This document shows, piece by piece, positions 16,430 to 25,560 of a stretch of DNA of 64,000 bases (positions within the stretch are counted from its first letter, which is position 1; each line of letters starts with the position of its first letter). A program made the translations under genes and the position numbers. The stretch is from an uncultured bacterium. Its GTDB lineage: Bacteria > Bacteroidota > Bacteroidia > Bacteroidales > Bacteroidaceae. Below the pieces are notes generated by a model. It was given only the letters and a program-made list of their open reading frames with translations. It made no database searches and was not told the DNA's origin. The stretch spans positions 1 to 64,000 of the forward strand of contig CAJMQU010000001.1 in assembly GCA_905215555.1 (NCBI GenBank). The letters run 5' to 3'.

Positions 16430-19400
16430 TTACATGTTTATCCGGCAACGATGGGATATCAGATAATCATACATAGCCTTTGCCATCATTCCCGAGCCTT
16501 CCGCATCGGGATGAATACCGTCTCTCATCAGCTCCGGATGTTTGTCGAGTACCGGGTGCATATTGATGACTTCTACATTCTTCTTTTGCGCGGCACTGAC
16601 AGTGGCGGGAGTCACATCTCTCACAATCACCTCATCATAAATGCCGTTCGAGTCCTTCACAAAAGAGACAATCGGAGTCAGCAGAATGATGCGGGGTTTC
16701 GAGGGAAGCTGCGCAAAAGCGTCAATCATATCGCGGCAGTCTTTCTCGAACTCACACATATAAGGACGGTTAATGGCTTTGCTATCATTCCCCCCCAAAT
16801 CAATGAACACCACATCCGGATTGGATGCCAACGCTTCCTGATACTCCTTCGTTCTCCAATATGGAAAATCTCCACGACGCAACATGGTGCAACTGCTTAC
16901 ACCATAATTTACCACTTTATAGTCCTTACCCAGCATGCGGCCCAACTGCGCCGGATAAGAATCTGTCGCCGGATCAGCGGTCGTAGCCCCGGCAGTGATG
17001 CTGGCACCAATACAAACCACCTTTGTCTTTTGCAGGACAGAAACCGTCTTTTGCAGGCGGATGTCGGCAGAAGAAGCACCTACCATTATAGTATAATCAC
17101 CTGTAGGATATACAAACTTCCCTTTTGCCTCATCCCAATAGCGCAACAGGTCTTTCCGCAACCGGATAGTCACTTTACGGCTCTCACCACTCTTCAGGGA
17201 GACTCGTTCGAAACCTTTCAGTTCTTTCAGAGGCATCACTTCATCTCTTTCGGGCAGTCTCACATAGATCTGGGAAACCTCATCACCTGCATATCTACCC
17301 GTATTCTTCAACTGGAATGAAACACTCACCTCTTCCTCACCATCCATCACTTGCAGATTGGAATACTTGAATGAAGTGTAACTCAAGCCATGCCCGAAAG
17401 GATACAGTACATCACCTTTAAAGTATTTATAAGTACGCCCTTTAGTGATGTCATAATCATCAAACGGGGGCAGTTCGTCCAGACTCCTGTAATAAGTCAG
17501 CGGCAAGCGCCCTCCCGGATTATAATCACCGAACAACACTTCTGCCACAGCTTTACCTCCACTCTCACCGGGATACCATGCATTGACGATAGCCGGTATA
17601 TGCTCATCCATCCAATTGATGGCCAGCGAACTACCGGCAACCAATACAACCACGATATTCGGGTTTACCTTATATATTTCCTGCAAGAACTCCCGTTGGT
17701 CTGCCGGAAGCTGGATGTCATATCTGTCCTGCCCTTCACGCTCTATCGACTTGTTGATACCTAATACGGCAACCACCGTTTCGCACTCGCGTACCGCTTT
17801 TCCGGCTTCGCCATACAAATCCAACCGGGTAACTTTTCCAACCCGGGGAACCCTCCATTGCAATTTAGCGATGGCATAGTCGCGATTATCATAATATTCA
17901 GCCTTCAACTGATAGTCTTTTCCGGCTTCCAGATAGATAGCAGCCGTATCTGTGCGGACTGCATGTCCCGGCCACGCATCAATCAGCATTTTGCCGTCAA
18001 TGCTCAGGCGGCATCCGTCATCGGATGTGAAACTGAGGGTATATCGTCCGGTCACCGTGGGGCGCAACTTACCCGTCCAACGAACGGATAAGGGAGACTT
18101 AGGCAAGAAAGGGTCCGGTGCCTGATTCGCCGGTTCAAAGTTTATCCATTCTTCTTTTCTGACTTTCGGCGTGCCTTGCAATTTCGTATTATCAAAGTAC
18201 TCGGCTTGCAATCCTTCTGGAAAGCTTGCTCCTTGTATAAGTTCCATGCCATCCACCGCCGACTTCCACGGAGCATATACCACCTTCACGTCCTCCCCCA
18301 CTCTGTCTTTGATGCCTTGCAGAACAGAAACCGGAGCTATCACCGGCAGTCCACTATAATCACCGAACTCACTACTGCCCGCATTGATGCCTACCACTGC
18401 AATGGATTTAATCTTCTTTGCATTAAGCGGCAACATATTTTTCCGGTTCTTGAGTAATACGATACATTCGCGGGCTGCATTCAGCGCCACTTCCTGATGT
18501 TCTTCGGAACCTATCACAGCAGGAGATATTTTAGTATACGGATTCTTTTCTCCGCTATCAAACAAACCTAACTGCATACGTGCCCGCAACACACGATAGG
18601 CAGCCGAATCTATATCAGCATCCGTGACCATGTATTGGCGGTAGGCACTCAGCAAAGGCTCATCATATGCATCGTCGCCACATTCCAAGTCTAAACCTGC
18701 TTTTATGGAAAGAGTAGCCGCAGCCTCTTTAGTTTTCACATACTTATGCGCACTGACCAGTAAGGAAGGGCCTCCACAATCCGAAACCACGTACCCCTTG
18801 AATCCCCAGTCATTACGCAGCACTTTGCTCAGCAGCCAGGCGTTCAGCGTGCAAGGCACATCATTCAATGCATTATAAGCAGACATGATAGATGCCGACT
18901 TACCCTCTTTCACGCATGCCTCAAAAGCCGGAAGATAGTATTCACGCAGTTGTTTCTCTGATATTTGCGGATTGCAGACAAAGCGATTGTGCTCTTCATT
19001 ATTGGCTGCAAAATGTTTGGGCGTCGACACAATCTTCAAGTAACGGCTATCAGTGCCTTGCAGCCCTTTCACAAAAGCGGTACCCATGATCCCACTCAGA
19101 TACGGGTCTTCACCATATGTCTCGGGAGTACGCCCCCAACGCGGGTCACGTGCCATATTCACCGTAGGAGACCAGAAAGTCAATAAATCGCTGAACTGAC
19201 TTTTCTGTTCACGCCCCTGATCCAATTCATTCCAGCGGGCACGGGCCTCATCAGAAATAACCGTAGCCACTTGTTCCTGCAGTACCGGATTCCAGGTAGC
19301 AGCCAGTCCGATGGCCTGCGGAAACACCGTGAACCGTCCCGGACGAACCACTCCGTGAAGGGCTTCATTGCCATGATAATATTTAGGAATATCCAGACGG

Positions 19401-19591
19401 GAGATACCCGGTGACGTAGCGCGCAGTAAACTAATCTTTTCCTCAACCGTCAAACGTGGCAATAAGTCCATAATACGTTCGTGGGTGGGCGCATTCTCAT
19501 CTTTATAGAGTTCCTGAGCCTGTGCTGCCGGAACAGCACAGGTCATAAGAGCCAATAATCCTGTATAAACAATCTTTTCAAGTATTCTCAT
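16430..19591 (-). CDS. GH3 glycosidase with PA14 insert and C-terminal SGNH hydrolase
   Basis: A 1053-residue exported protein (signal peptide to about residue 25). The GH3 catalytic domain spans about 35-345 with KHFAANNE and the nucleophile Asp271 in YVVSDCGG. The second GH3 domain is split by a PA14 module (about 455-595), followed by a fibronectin III-like domain (about 745-845). The C-terminus (about 855-1050) is an SGNH/GDSL hydrolase: Ser864 in GASIT, GGND at 933-936 and DGIHP with Asp1024 and His1027. So one chain may remove both a sugar and an acyl group. It follows GH92 by 26 nt, within the same transcription unit. Confidence 0.92.
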   Translation of the reverse strand: MRILEKIVYTGLLALMTCAVPAAQAQELYKDENAPTHERIMDLLPRLTVEEKISLLRATSPGISRLDIPKYYHGNEALHGVVRPGRFTVFPQAIGLAATWNPVLQEQVATVISDEARARWNELDQGREQKSQFSDLLTFWSPTVNMARDPRWGRTPETYGEDPYLSGIMGTAFVKGLQGTDSRYLKIVSTPKHFAANNEEHNRFVCNPQISEKQLREYYLPAFEACVKEGKSASIMSAYNALNDVPCTLNAWLLSKVLRNDWGFKGYVVSDCGGPSLLVSAHKYVKTKEAAATLSIKAGLDLECGDDAYDEPLLSAYRQYMVTDADIDSAAYRVLRARMQLGLFDSGEKNPYTKISPAVIGSEEHQEVALNAARECIVLLKNRKNMLPLNAKKIKSIAVVGINAGSSEFGDYSGLPVIAPVSVLQGIKDRVGEDVKVVYAPWKSAVDGMELIQGASFPEGLQAEYFDNTKLQGTPKVRKEEWINFEPANQAPDPFLPKSPLSVRWTGKLRPTVTGRYTLSFTSDDGCRLSIDGKMLIDAWPGHAVRTDTAAIYLEAGKDYQLKAEYYDNRDYAIAKLQWRVPRVGKVTRLDLYGEAGKAVRECETVVAVLGINKSIEREGQDRYDIQLPADQREFLQEIYKVNPNIVVVLVAGSSLAINWMDEHIPAIVNAWYPGESGGKAVAEVLFGDYNPGGRLPLTYYRSLDELPPFDDYDITKGRTYKYFKGDVLYPFGHGLSYTSFKYSNLQVMDGEEEVSVSFQLKNTGRYAGDEVSQIYVRLPERDEVMPLKELKGFERVSLKSGESRKVTIRLRKDLLRYWDEAKGKFVYPTGDYTIMVGASSADIRLQKTVSVLQKTKVVCIGASITAGATTADPATDSYPAQLGRMLGKDYKVVNYGVSSCTMLRRGDFPYWRTKEYQEALASNPDVVFIDLGGNDSKAINRPYMCEFEKDCRDMIDAFAQLPSKPRIILLTPIVSFVKDSNGIYDEVIVRDVTPATVSAAQKKNVEVINMHPVLDKHPELMRDGIHPDAEGSGMMAKAMYDYLISHRCRINM

Positions 19592-19617
19592 GGTGTTTTC
19601 CTATTGACTATAATACC

Positions 19618-21882
19618 TTACAATTTATCAGCAGAGGGCGGCACTGCATCAGCTGCGTTACCCCATGCCTTATTGGGTCTGTTGCCCATTACCAATACCA
19701 ATTTGCCTCCATCTTTTATATCTTCATGGCTGAACCAAGGTTTATTCCATTCTTTGCCATTCAACATTGCTGACTGGATGTATTTGTTTTCGTCCGATGC
19801 GCCTCGTGCCTCTATCTCAAATACCTTTCCATTGCTCAGCATCACTTTAGCCTTAGTAAACAAAGGACTGCCGATATTATAAGACGGAGAACCCGGAGTG
19901 ACCGGATAGAAACCTAAAGAAGAAAAAACGACAAATGCCGACATACCACCGCCATCTTCATCTCCCGGCAATCCCATCAAGTCATTACGGAACCAAGTCT
20001 TCAATAACTGGCGGATACGCTTTTGCGTCTTCCAAGGCTGTCCGGCATAATTATAAAGATAAGGGATATGCAAGCTCGGCTCATTAGCCATAGAGAACTG
20101 GCCTACATTACCCGTATGGTCAGGTATCTGTGCATAGAAAGCATACTTGCCACGTCCCAGTGGTTCGCGGAAAGTCTGGTCCAGATTAGCCGTGAATTGT
20201 TCGTTGCCTCCCATCAGAGCAATCAGGTCGGCCACATTATGCGGAACATCCCAACGATATACCCAACCGTTGTTTTCGCCATAATACTCACGGGCACCCA
20301 TACCGCCGGAGAAACGGTAATCGAACGGTTCAATCCATTTGCCGTTTTTATCTTTCGGGTGGAAAAAGGCTGTTTCGGCATTATATACATTACGATAATT
20401 ATGAGCGCATTTCAGATAGCGGGCAGCATCCTCCTTTTTGCCCAACATATCGGCAATTCTTGATAAACACCATTGGTCATACGAAGTTCCTAATGTAACG
20501 GCAATCGGCTGGCGTTTTTCAAACGGATGCACATTCGGATCTGTCTCCTTCTCTCCTGCCTGAAGTGCCGGAATATATCCGTTCTTCTTATAAAAATCGT
20601 CTATCCAACCGGCAGCCGCACCCGACCATGGGGCCAGTGTTTTTTCCTCTATACCTTTACGACAGGCTTCATAAGCTTTTTCCAGATCAAATTTCAATCC
20701 TTTGGCAGCAGCATCGGCCACTGTTGCTACGGCATGGTTGGAATTCATACGACGGGAATCCCCTGTAATTTCGGGGAAAGTAGGCATCCACATATCCCCC
20801 ATCTGTTCTGCCATGCGCAGGTAAGAATCGATCACATTCTTTTCTGTTCCTTCATCAATCAGAAGACGCAAGGGATGAGCAGCACGGTAAGTATCCCAAA
20901 TCCAGTCGTCCGTATAGAAAGGTTCACCATTATCTTCATGTATCTTTCCGTCGAATGCACTGAAATAACGGCCGTCTTCGCTGATACAAACCGGACGTTC
21001 GAACACACGGTAAAGTGATGTATAAAGAATTTGTTTATCAGACTCGCTACCGCCTTCCACCTGAATATCATTCAAAGCTTTATCCCACACCTGACGTCCC
21101 TTTTCAGCCAATGCCTGTAGATTATAGTCAGGCAATTCACGTTGCAGGTTCTTCTTGGCTTGTTCTTCGCTTATAAATGAAATACCATAGCGCAGATTTA
21201 CTGTCTTAGTTCCATCGGCAAAGTGCAAAACGGTACAGGCATTGCGTCCTTCAACCTCTTTCTGAGAAGCATCTATCTTGCCGTCAACCAAGATACCGGT
21301 CTCTATAGGAGCAACGTCCGACTCTATATATAAATACACACGAGTATTATTCTCCAACTGTTGATAACCGCTCACACAGTTATCGCCTGCCTTAATGGCA
21401 CCGTTGCGTGAGTTTATCATCATATACACCGGCTTGCCTTGTTGTCCGTACTCTATCTGATAAAGAGCAGCCTGATGGGAAGGCGCATATCTCACACTGA
21501 TTTCCTCATCATCAAGAATCACCTCATAATAATAGGGCTTTAGTGTCTCGTCATCATAGCTATAGGCCACAACCGGACGAAGCTCATCACCCTGATACGG
21601 ACTCAGATTGAAAGCAGAACTGCCACGGTGACTGGTCACAATCAAAGGAAGTCCGTTCAACATGTCCGTTGTGTAATCCGCCCGTTCCGGGTAAACGCGG
21701 AGCATACTGTTCGGCAAATGAATGGTGGGGAAAGTGGGGACCAGCAAATGGCTGATATTTCCCATGTAGGGATTTACATAGTCGACCGGACCTTTGACAG
21801 CAGTTACCTGATTTTGTACTCCTCCACAAGCCCCCAATACGGAGACTAAAGCTACAGAGGCTAAGCAATGTGTAAATTTCAT
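19618..21882 (-). CDS. GH92 family glycosidase (alpha-mannosidase family), divergent
   Basis: A 754-residue lipoprotein (lipobox LGAC, Cys19). GH92 enzymes are calcium-dependent inverting alpha-mannosidases. Visible family features are DYVNPYMGN at the start of the mature protein, WIWDTYRAAHPL, the candidate acid in YGENNGWVYRWDVPHNV, and the catalytic-base loop GLPGDEDGGGMSAF followed by SLGFYPVTPG. The usual GxGHTFPGA-PFGM N-terminal motif is replaced by NISHLLVPTFPTIHLPNSM, marking a divergent branch whose sugar specificity may differ. It has its own operator-bearing promoter at 21919-21976. Confidence 0.9.
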   Translation of the reverse strand: MKFTHCLASVALVSVLGACGGVQNQVTAVKGPVDYVNPYMGNISHLLVPTFPTIHLPNSMLRVYPERADYTTDMLNGLPLIVTSHRGSSAFNLSPYQGDELRPVVAYSYDDETLKPYYYEVILDDEEISVRYAPSHQAALYQIEYGQQGKPVYMMINSRNGAIKAGDNCVSGYQQLENNTRVYLYIESDVAPIETGILVDGKIDASQKEVEGRNACTVLHFADGTKTVNLRYGISFISEEQAKKNLQRELPDYNLQALAEKGRQVWDKALNDIQVEGGSESDKQILYTSLYRVFERPVCISEDGRYFSAFDGKIHEDNGEPFYTDDWIWDTYRAAHPLRLLIDEGTEKNVIDSYLRMAEQMGDMWMPTFPEITGDSRRMNSNHAVATVADAAAKGLKFDLEKAYEACRKGIEEKTLAPWSGAAAGWIDDFYKKNGYIPALQAGEKETDPNVHPFEKRQPIAVTLGTSYDQWCLSRIADMLGKKEDAARYLKCAHNYRNVYNAETAFFHPKDKNGKWIEPFDYRFSGGMGAREYYGENNGWVYRWDVPHNVADLIALMGGNEQFTANLDQTFREPLGRGKYAFYAQIPDHTGNVGQFSMANEPSLHIPYLYNYAGQPWKTQKRIRQLLKTWFRNDLMGLPGDEDGGGMSAFVVFSSLGFYPVTPGSPSYNIGSPLFTKAKVMLSNGKVFEIEARGASDENKYIQSAMLNGKEWNKPWFSHEDIKDGGKLVLVMGNRPNKAWGNAADAVPPSADKL

Positions 21883-21918
21883 AATATAACAGTTTTAGTT
21901 TATACTTATTTGCTAAGG

Positions 21919-21976
21919 CAAAAGTAAGGACAGACGCTTTCCCTTTCGATTAAAAAAGACTTAATAGCCGATTAAA
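21919..21976 (-). promoter_or_regulatory. PUL promoter with 11-bp direct repeat (GH92)
   Basis: Minus-strand -7 box TACTTTTG at 21919-21926; 23 nt upstream ends a direct repeat read as TTTAA-N6-ATTAA-N6-TTTAA (21950-21976). The same repeat-to-box distance is found at four other PUL promoters. Confidence 0.7.
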
Positions 21977-22012
21977 ATTAAATAAAGTAGCAAAATAAGC
22001 CTTTTCTTATCA

Positions 22013-22996
22013 CTATCTCTGTCCCCGAGTCTGTTCTATCACCTGTATAGTGCCATCCGGATTATAATAAAGCTTATCCACACAAATCGAACGAAGGTTA
22101 CCTCTATCCGAGATAGAGCAATTATGATAGAAAGCAAACCATTCTCCCTTATATTCTGTAATAGAGCCATGACTCGTGTCACAACCGGTAGGTTCAAGAT
22201 AAACACCCTGATAAGTCCACGGTCCCAACGGAGAATTACTCGTTGCATAATTCAGGCGGTTAGCACCTTTTCCGTTTTCTGAATGGTTGTCGGCATAAGA
22301 CAGATAATACACGCCCTCTTTTTTATGTATCCAGGCAGCCTCATGGAAATCCTTCAGACCTTCCATTGCACGCAACGGTTCAGCCAGTTCCATCATGTTG
22401 TCTTTCATCTTGGCACCTACACAACGACCTCCACCACCATAGTAGAAGTAAGCTTGTCCATCATCATCCACAAAGACACAAGGGTCTATCATAGCAAAGC
22501 AATCATCTTCCATTCCTATCATATCAATATACTTATCCTGTACAGTGAAGTCCTTGGCAGGATATTTGCTGGTAGCTATACCCACTCTCCAGGTATTATT
22601 CCAATCATCGCCACTCGGGTGCGGAAAATAAAAATAGTAAGTGCCATTCTTATAAGCACAATCAGGCGCCCACATAAAGCCACCATCTTTGCGTCCCCAA
22701 GACACTTGCGAAGAGTTCAAGATTTCACCATGATCTGTCCAGTTCACCATGTCATCCGTAGAGAACACATGATAGCGATCCATCAAATCACATCCACGTG
22801 GAGGATCAACATCATGGGAGGCATAGACATACAAACGCCCGTCTTCCCATACATGAGCTGACGGATCGGCTGTATACATGTGAGTAATAAAGGGATTCGG
22901 TCCTAAAATAACCGTTTCTGCTTTCTTCTGGCTGTTGCAACTCATCAATGTCAACGACAAGGCAGCCAAAGCGATCAAATAATTTTTCATGCGCAT
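22013..22996 (-). CDS. GH43 family lipoprotein (copy 2)
   Basis: A lipoprotein (lipobox TLMSC) of 327 aa from the ATG at 22996; the ATG at 22990 is an alternative, and the frame open to 23026 is too long. The GH43 triad is seen in TADPSAHVW (Asp), MIDPCVFVDDDG (Asp) and FHEAAWIH (Glu). It is a clear paralogue of the GH43 at 15301, differing mainly by a short insert before the second Asp (YIDMIGMEDDCFAM). It has its own promoter with the PUL operator and sits between GH92 and GH71/99 genes. Confidence 0.92.
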   Translation of the reverse strand: MRMKNYLIALAALSLTLMSCNSQKKAETVILGPNPFITHMYTADPSAHVWEDGRLYVYASHDVDPPRGCDLMDRYHVFSTDDMVNWTDHGEILNSSQVSWGRKDGGFMWAPDCAYKNGTYYFYFPHPSGDDWNNTWRVGIATSKYPAKDFTVQDKYIDMIGMEDDCFAMIDPCVFVDDDGQAYFYYGGGGRCVGAKMKDNMMELAEPLRAMEGLKDFHEAAWIHKKEGVYYLSYADNHSENGKGANRLNYATSNSPLGPWTYQGVYLEPTGCDTSHGSITEYKGEWFAFYHNCSISDRGNLRSICVDKLYYNPDGTIQVIEQTRGQR

Positions 22997-23023
22997 TTTT
23001 ATGGTTTTTATAGTTAATACAAG

Positions 23024-23070
23024 CAAAATTAGAGTTGCATGATTAACAAAGCTCTTAATTTCAACTTAAT
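23024..23070 (-). promoter_or_regulatory. PUL promoter with 11-bp direct repeat (GH43 copy 2)
   Basis: Minus-strand -7 box TAATTTTG at 23024-23031, preceded after 23 nt by ATTAA-N6-ATTAA at 23055-23070. Confidence 0.7.
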
Positions 23071-23106
23071 AATTCACTGTTCTCATTGTTTGTTCCAAAG
23101 TTTTTT

Positions 23107-24636
23107 TTATCGTGTCGGCCATGTATTCTTCAAAGGAATTTCACCACGAAGCATTTGGCGTGCCTGTCCGGTAAGCCAAAGATAATGATCGGTAGGCAAA
23201 TCATCCTCAATCCCTTGAAACACTATATTCAATTCGCTAGCCTTTTTACACCAACCTCCGCCAAGCGTACTCTCATCCACAGCAACGGCACCACGGCCAT
23301 AACTACCGCTTTTCTTGTTATACCACACATAGTAATCCTTTTCAGGCACGTTACTCGGAACATCCTTCTTGTTCAAGCATTTGAAAATAGCAGTACCTTC
23401 ATCTATTTCATCAAACATCGCAACGTAAACCATCTCTGCCCCCAACTTGATGCCACCATAAAGCTGTTCCCAGAAGAACTTTCCACCCAAGCGCTCTACC
23501 ACACCATTATTCGGGTGCATATTCAAGTCAGCTCCACCAGGAAAACAGTGAGGTGCATAGTGCACACCGTTCTCCTTACACCACTTTATATCCGCATCAA
23601 TTATCGGTTTTCGTTTATTATTATAGTCGGCTATCGTACCGTATCGACCTACGAACCAAGGGAAAATAACATCAGCACTCTTCACCACCTCGGCATATTT
23701 AGCGCGTGGCCATTTAGCAGAGTTATGTGTACGCCAATCGTCATTCACCCCCAGCATAATACTCCAACCCTGAGTCTTCAACGCAGTTATCAAGTTGGCT
23801 ATATTTTCCACATCAAAAGGCTTCTCATCAAAGCCTACCCCCCAAAGAGCAAGAAGCGGTTTACCATCCTCATATAGGTAGAACTTCTGCTGACTACGAT
23901 CTTTCAGCTTATACAAATCCATAATTCCCTGCGCGTCCGCCAGCAATGTACTTTCATCACGACCACCTTCCATAAATCCACCCAAATCATACATTACGCT
24001 GATAGCGCGTTGGTATTGGTTACTTCCCTTCATAGCATGTTTCAACACCATGTCAAAGTGATCTTTCCCATCGGGATTATTGATTACCTCACCTACAAAA
24101 CGTTGCATAAAGACACCATCAACACCATATTGTTGCATCCACTTGAAGTGAAGCAATACACTCGATTCATCATAGGCACTATACACTTGTGCTGCCTCAC
24201 CGTTAGGCAGAATAAACTTCGAGGAACGACTAGCAGGACCATCTACGCCCGGTGTATATTTCTTTGTATATTCAGACATATCAGGCCACATGTCAATAGA
24301 GTTCTGCAAAACGCCCGGTTTGAACATATCATTTTCCCGATAGTGATACCAGGCCGTATTGTCCGCGTTACTATGACTACACCCGTCACCTGGTGCTCCG
24401 AACCATCCTTGATAACCAGCCATCACTAATCCCCGGTAAGTATCAAACGGTTTACCTTCTTCATGGAGGACAAATGCCGGCTTGTTATACTCTTCCTCAG
24501 GCGGGGTGGTAGGTTTCTCAGGTTCTTCCGGTTGAATGGCAGGCGGAATTTCTACTTTGTCATCACCACACGAAGTAGCAAAGCACCCCGTCAACAAACC
24601 ACAACACATAATAAAGTATAATCTATTTAGCTTCAT
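23107..24636 (-). CDS. GH71/GH99-like lipoprotein (copy 1)
   Basis: A 509-residue lipoprotein with a Cys near residue 18-23 and a Pro/Glu/Thr-rich linker (about 28-50) that would hold the domain away from the membrane. The catalytic-type domain starts YRGLVMAGYQGWFGAPGDG and includes DGVFMQRFVGE, PLLALWGVGF, VIFPWFVGRYG and EMVYVAMFDEIDEGTAIF, all shared with the 411-residue paralogue at 40806. Related GH71 and GH99 enzymes act on alpha-linked glucans or mannans. The FDEIDEGTA and FVGE acidic residues are candidate catalytic groups. Confidence 0.85.
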   Translation of the reverse strand: MKLNRLYFIMCCGLLTGCFATSCGDDKVEIPPAIQPEEPEKPTTPPEEEYNKPAFVLHEEGKPFDTYRGLVMAGYQGWFGAPGDGCSHSNADNTAWYHYRENDMFKPGVLQNSIDMWPDMSEYTKKYTPGVDGPASRSSKFILPNGEAAQVYSAYDESSVLLHFKWMQQYGVDGVFMQRFVGEVINNPDGKDHFDMVLKHAMKGSNQYQRAISVMYDLGGFMEGGRDESTLLADAQGIMDLYKLKDRSQQKFYLYEDGKPLLALWGVGFDEKPFDVENIANLITALKTQGWSIMLGVNDDWRTHNSAKWPRAKYAEVVKSADVIFPWFVGRYGTIADYNNKRKPIIDADIKWCKENGVHYAPHCFPGGADLNMHPNNGVVERLGGKFFWEQLYGGIKLGAEMVYVAMFDEIDEGTAIFKCLNKKDVPSNVPEKDYYVWYNKKSGSYGRGAVAVDESTLGGGWCKKASELNIVFQGIEDDLPTDHYLWLTGQARQMLRGEIPLKNTWPTR

Positions 24637-24659
24637 TTTTTCGTTTTTTTAATATTAAA

Positions 24660-24694
24660 GGTCAGAAAAAGGTTTCGGAAACCTCTTTCCGACC
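24660..24694 (-). terminator. Hairpin between the DUF3823 and GH71/99 genes
   Basis: Complementary arms GGTC-A-GAAA-A-AGGTTT and AAACCT-C-TTTC-C-GACC around a 3-nt loop. On the minus strand it is followed by TTTAATATTAAA rather than a clean U run, so it may be an attenuator or an mRNA-processing or stability stem inside the operon. Confidence 0.55.
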
Positions 24695-24742
24695 TGTCAT
24701 TCAAATCAATCCAGTTTACTGTAAAAAAATAACCACCACAAT

Positions 24743-25537
24743 TTATTGAGGAACTTCAATCTTCACTATATCTGAGTAATTATACATTTGAAAAGTATCA
24801 TCCACACGGGCTCCCATGCGTACGAAGAAGGTGTAACCCGGTTTGGCCCATACGGCAAACTTATAGATATCCTTACTATGAGTCATTCCGTCATTACCTT
24901 CCACACCATCGGAAATGCTACTCCACGCCTTGCGCACATTAATAACTGTCTTCTTCACCTTATTTACTTCCAAATTATAATAGGCATCCAAGTGATTGGC
25001 ATTGCCACAGAACTGAATGGAACTGATGAAGCAGCGTACATCCATCACTTGCGGCATCACATCGCCACGAGCAACGTTATAGCTCGGAATAGCCGGAGCA
25101 GCCAGCCTTCCTTCTACACGAAGGGTGTCACCATCCAATATGGCCGAGAAGTCCGCAATTTTCAAATAAGGAGTAACCTCAAAATTCTGTACTACTTTGC
25201 CTCCAACAGGCAGGTTGCGAAGTGTGTCCACTGGCCACCAGGGACCTTGGGCAGCCAAGTCATACGTACCGGCAAAAAGTTTAGTATTATTATATGTACC
25301 GTCCTGCTTCACCGGAATGTCTTGTGAGGCGGGATTAAGACTATAGCTCTTTTCCCAAATGCGTACACGGGCTTCTGCCTGGTCGGCAAGAATATTCTTG
25401 CCCGTAGTGACATCAATAATGTTACCCGTAAGGCATTCAGATGGTGCATCGAAGTTATCTACTTCCATGCAGGAGGTAAGCAAAACAACTGATATACCGC
25501 CTACTAACAGAGTATATAAAAGTTTCTTCATATTCAT
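24743..25537 (-). CDS. DUF3823 lipoprotein, SusD partner
   Basis: A lipoprotein with lipobox LLTSC followed by MEVDNFDAPSE, of the DUF3823 family found next to SusC/SusD pairs. It begins with a carboxypeptidase-regulatory-like beta sandwich (about 40-125, GNIIDVTTGKNI and GTYNNTKLFAGTYDL) followed by a second beta domain. Likely a surface glycan-binding or assembly protein. I use the ATG at 25537 (MNMKKLLYT); 25531 is equally possible, and an ATG at 25561 overlaps the susD stop as TAATG and could indicate coupled translation. Confidence 0.8.
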   Translation of the reverse strand: MNMKKLLYTLLVGGISVVLLTSCMEVDNFDAPSECLTGNIIDVTTGKNILADQAEARVRIWEKSYSLNPASQDIPVKQDGTYNNTKLFAGTYDLAAQGPWWPVDTLRNLPVGGKVVQNFEVTPYLKIADFSAILDGDTLRVEGRLAAPAIPSYNVARGDVMPQVMDVRCFISSIQFCGNANHLDAYYNLEVNKVKKTVINVRKAWSSISDGVEGNDGMTHSKDIYKFAVWAKPGYTFFVRMGARVDDTFQMYNYSDIVKIEVPQ

Positions 25538-25560
25538 CACATTTATTATTAGATTTACCA

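Noticed and set aside
16328..20463. Long plus-strand open frames opposite the GH3-SGNH and GH92 genes
   Set aside because: They follow the codon pattern of the minus-strand genes, have no recognisable domain and lack promoter boxes.
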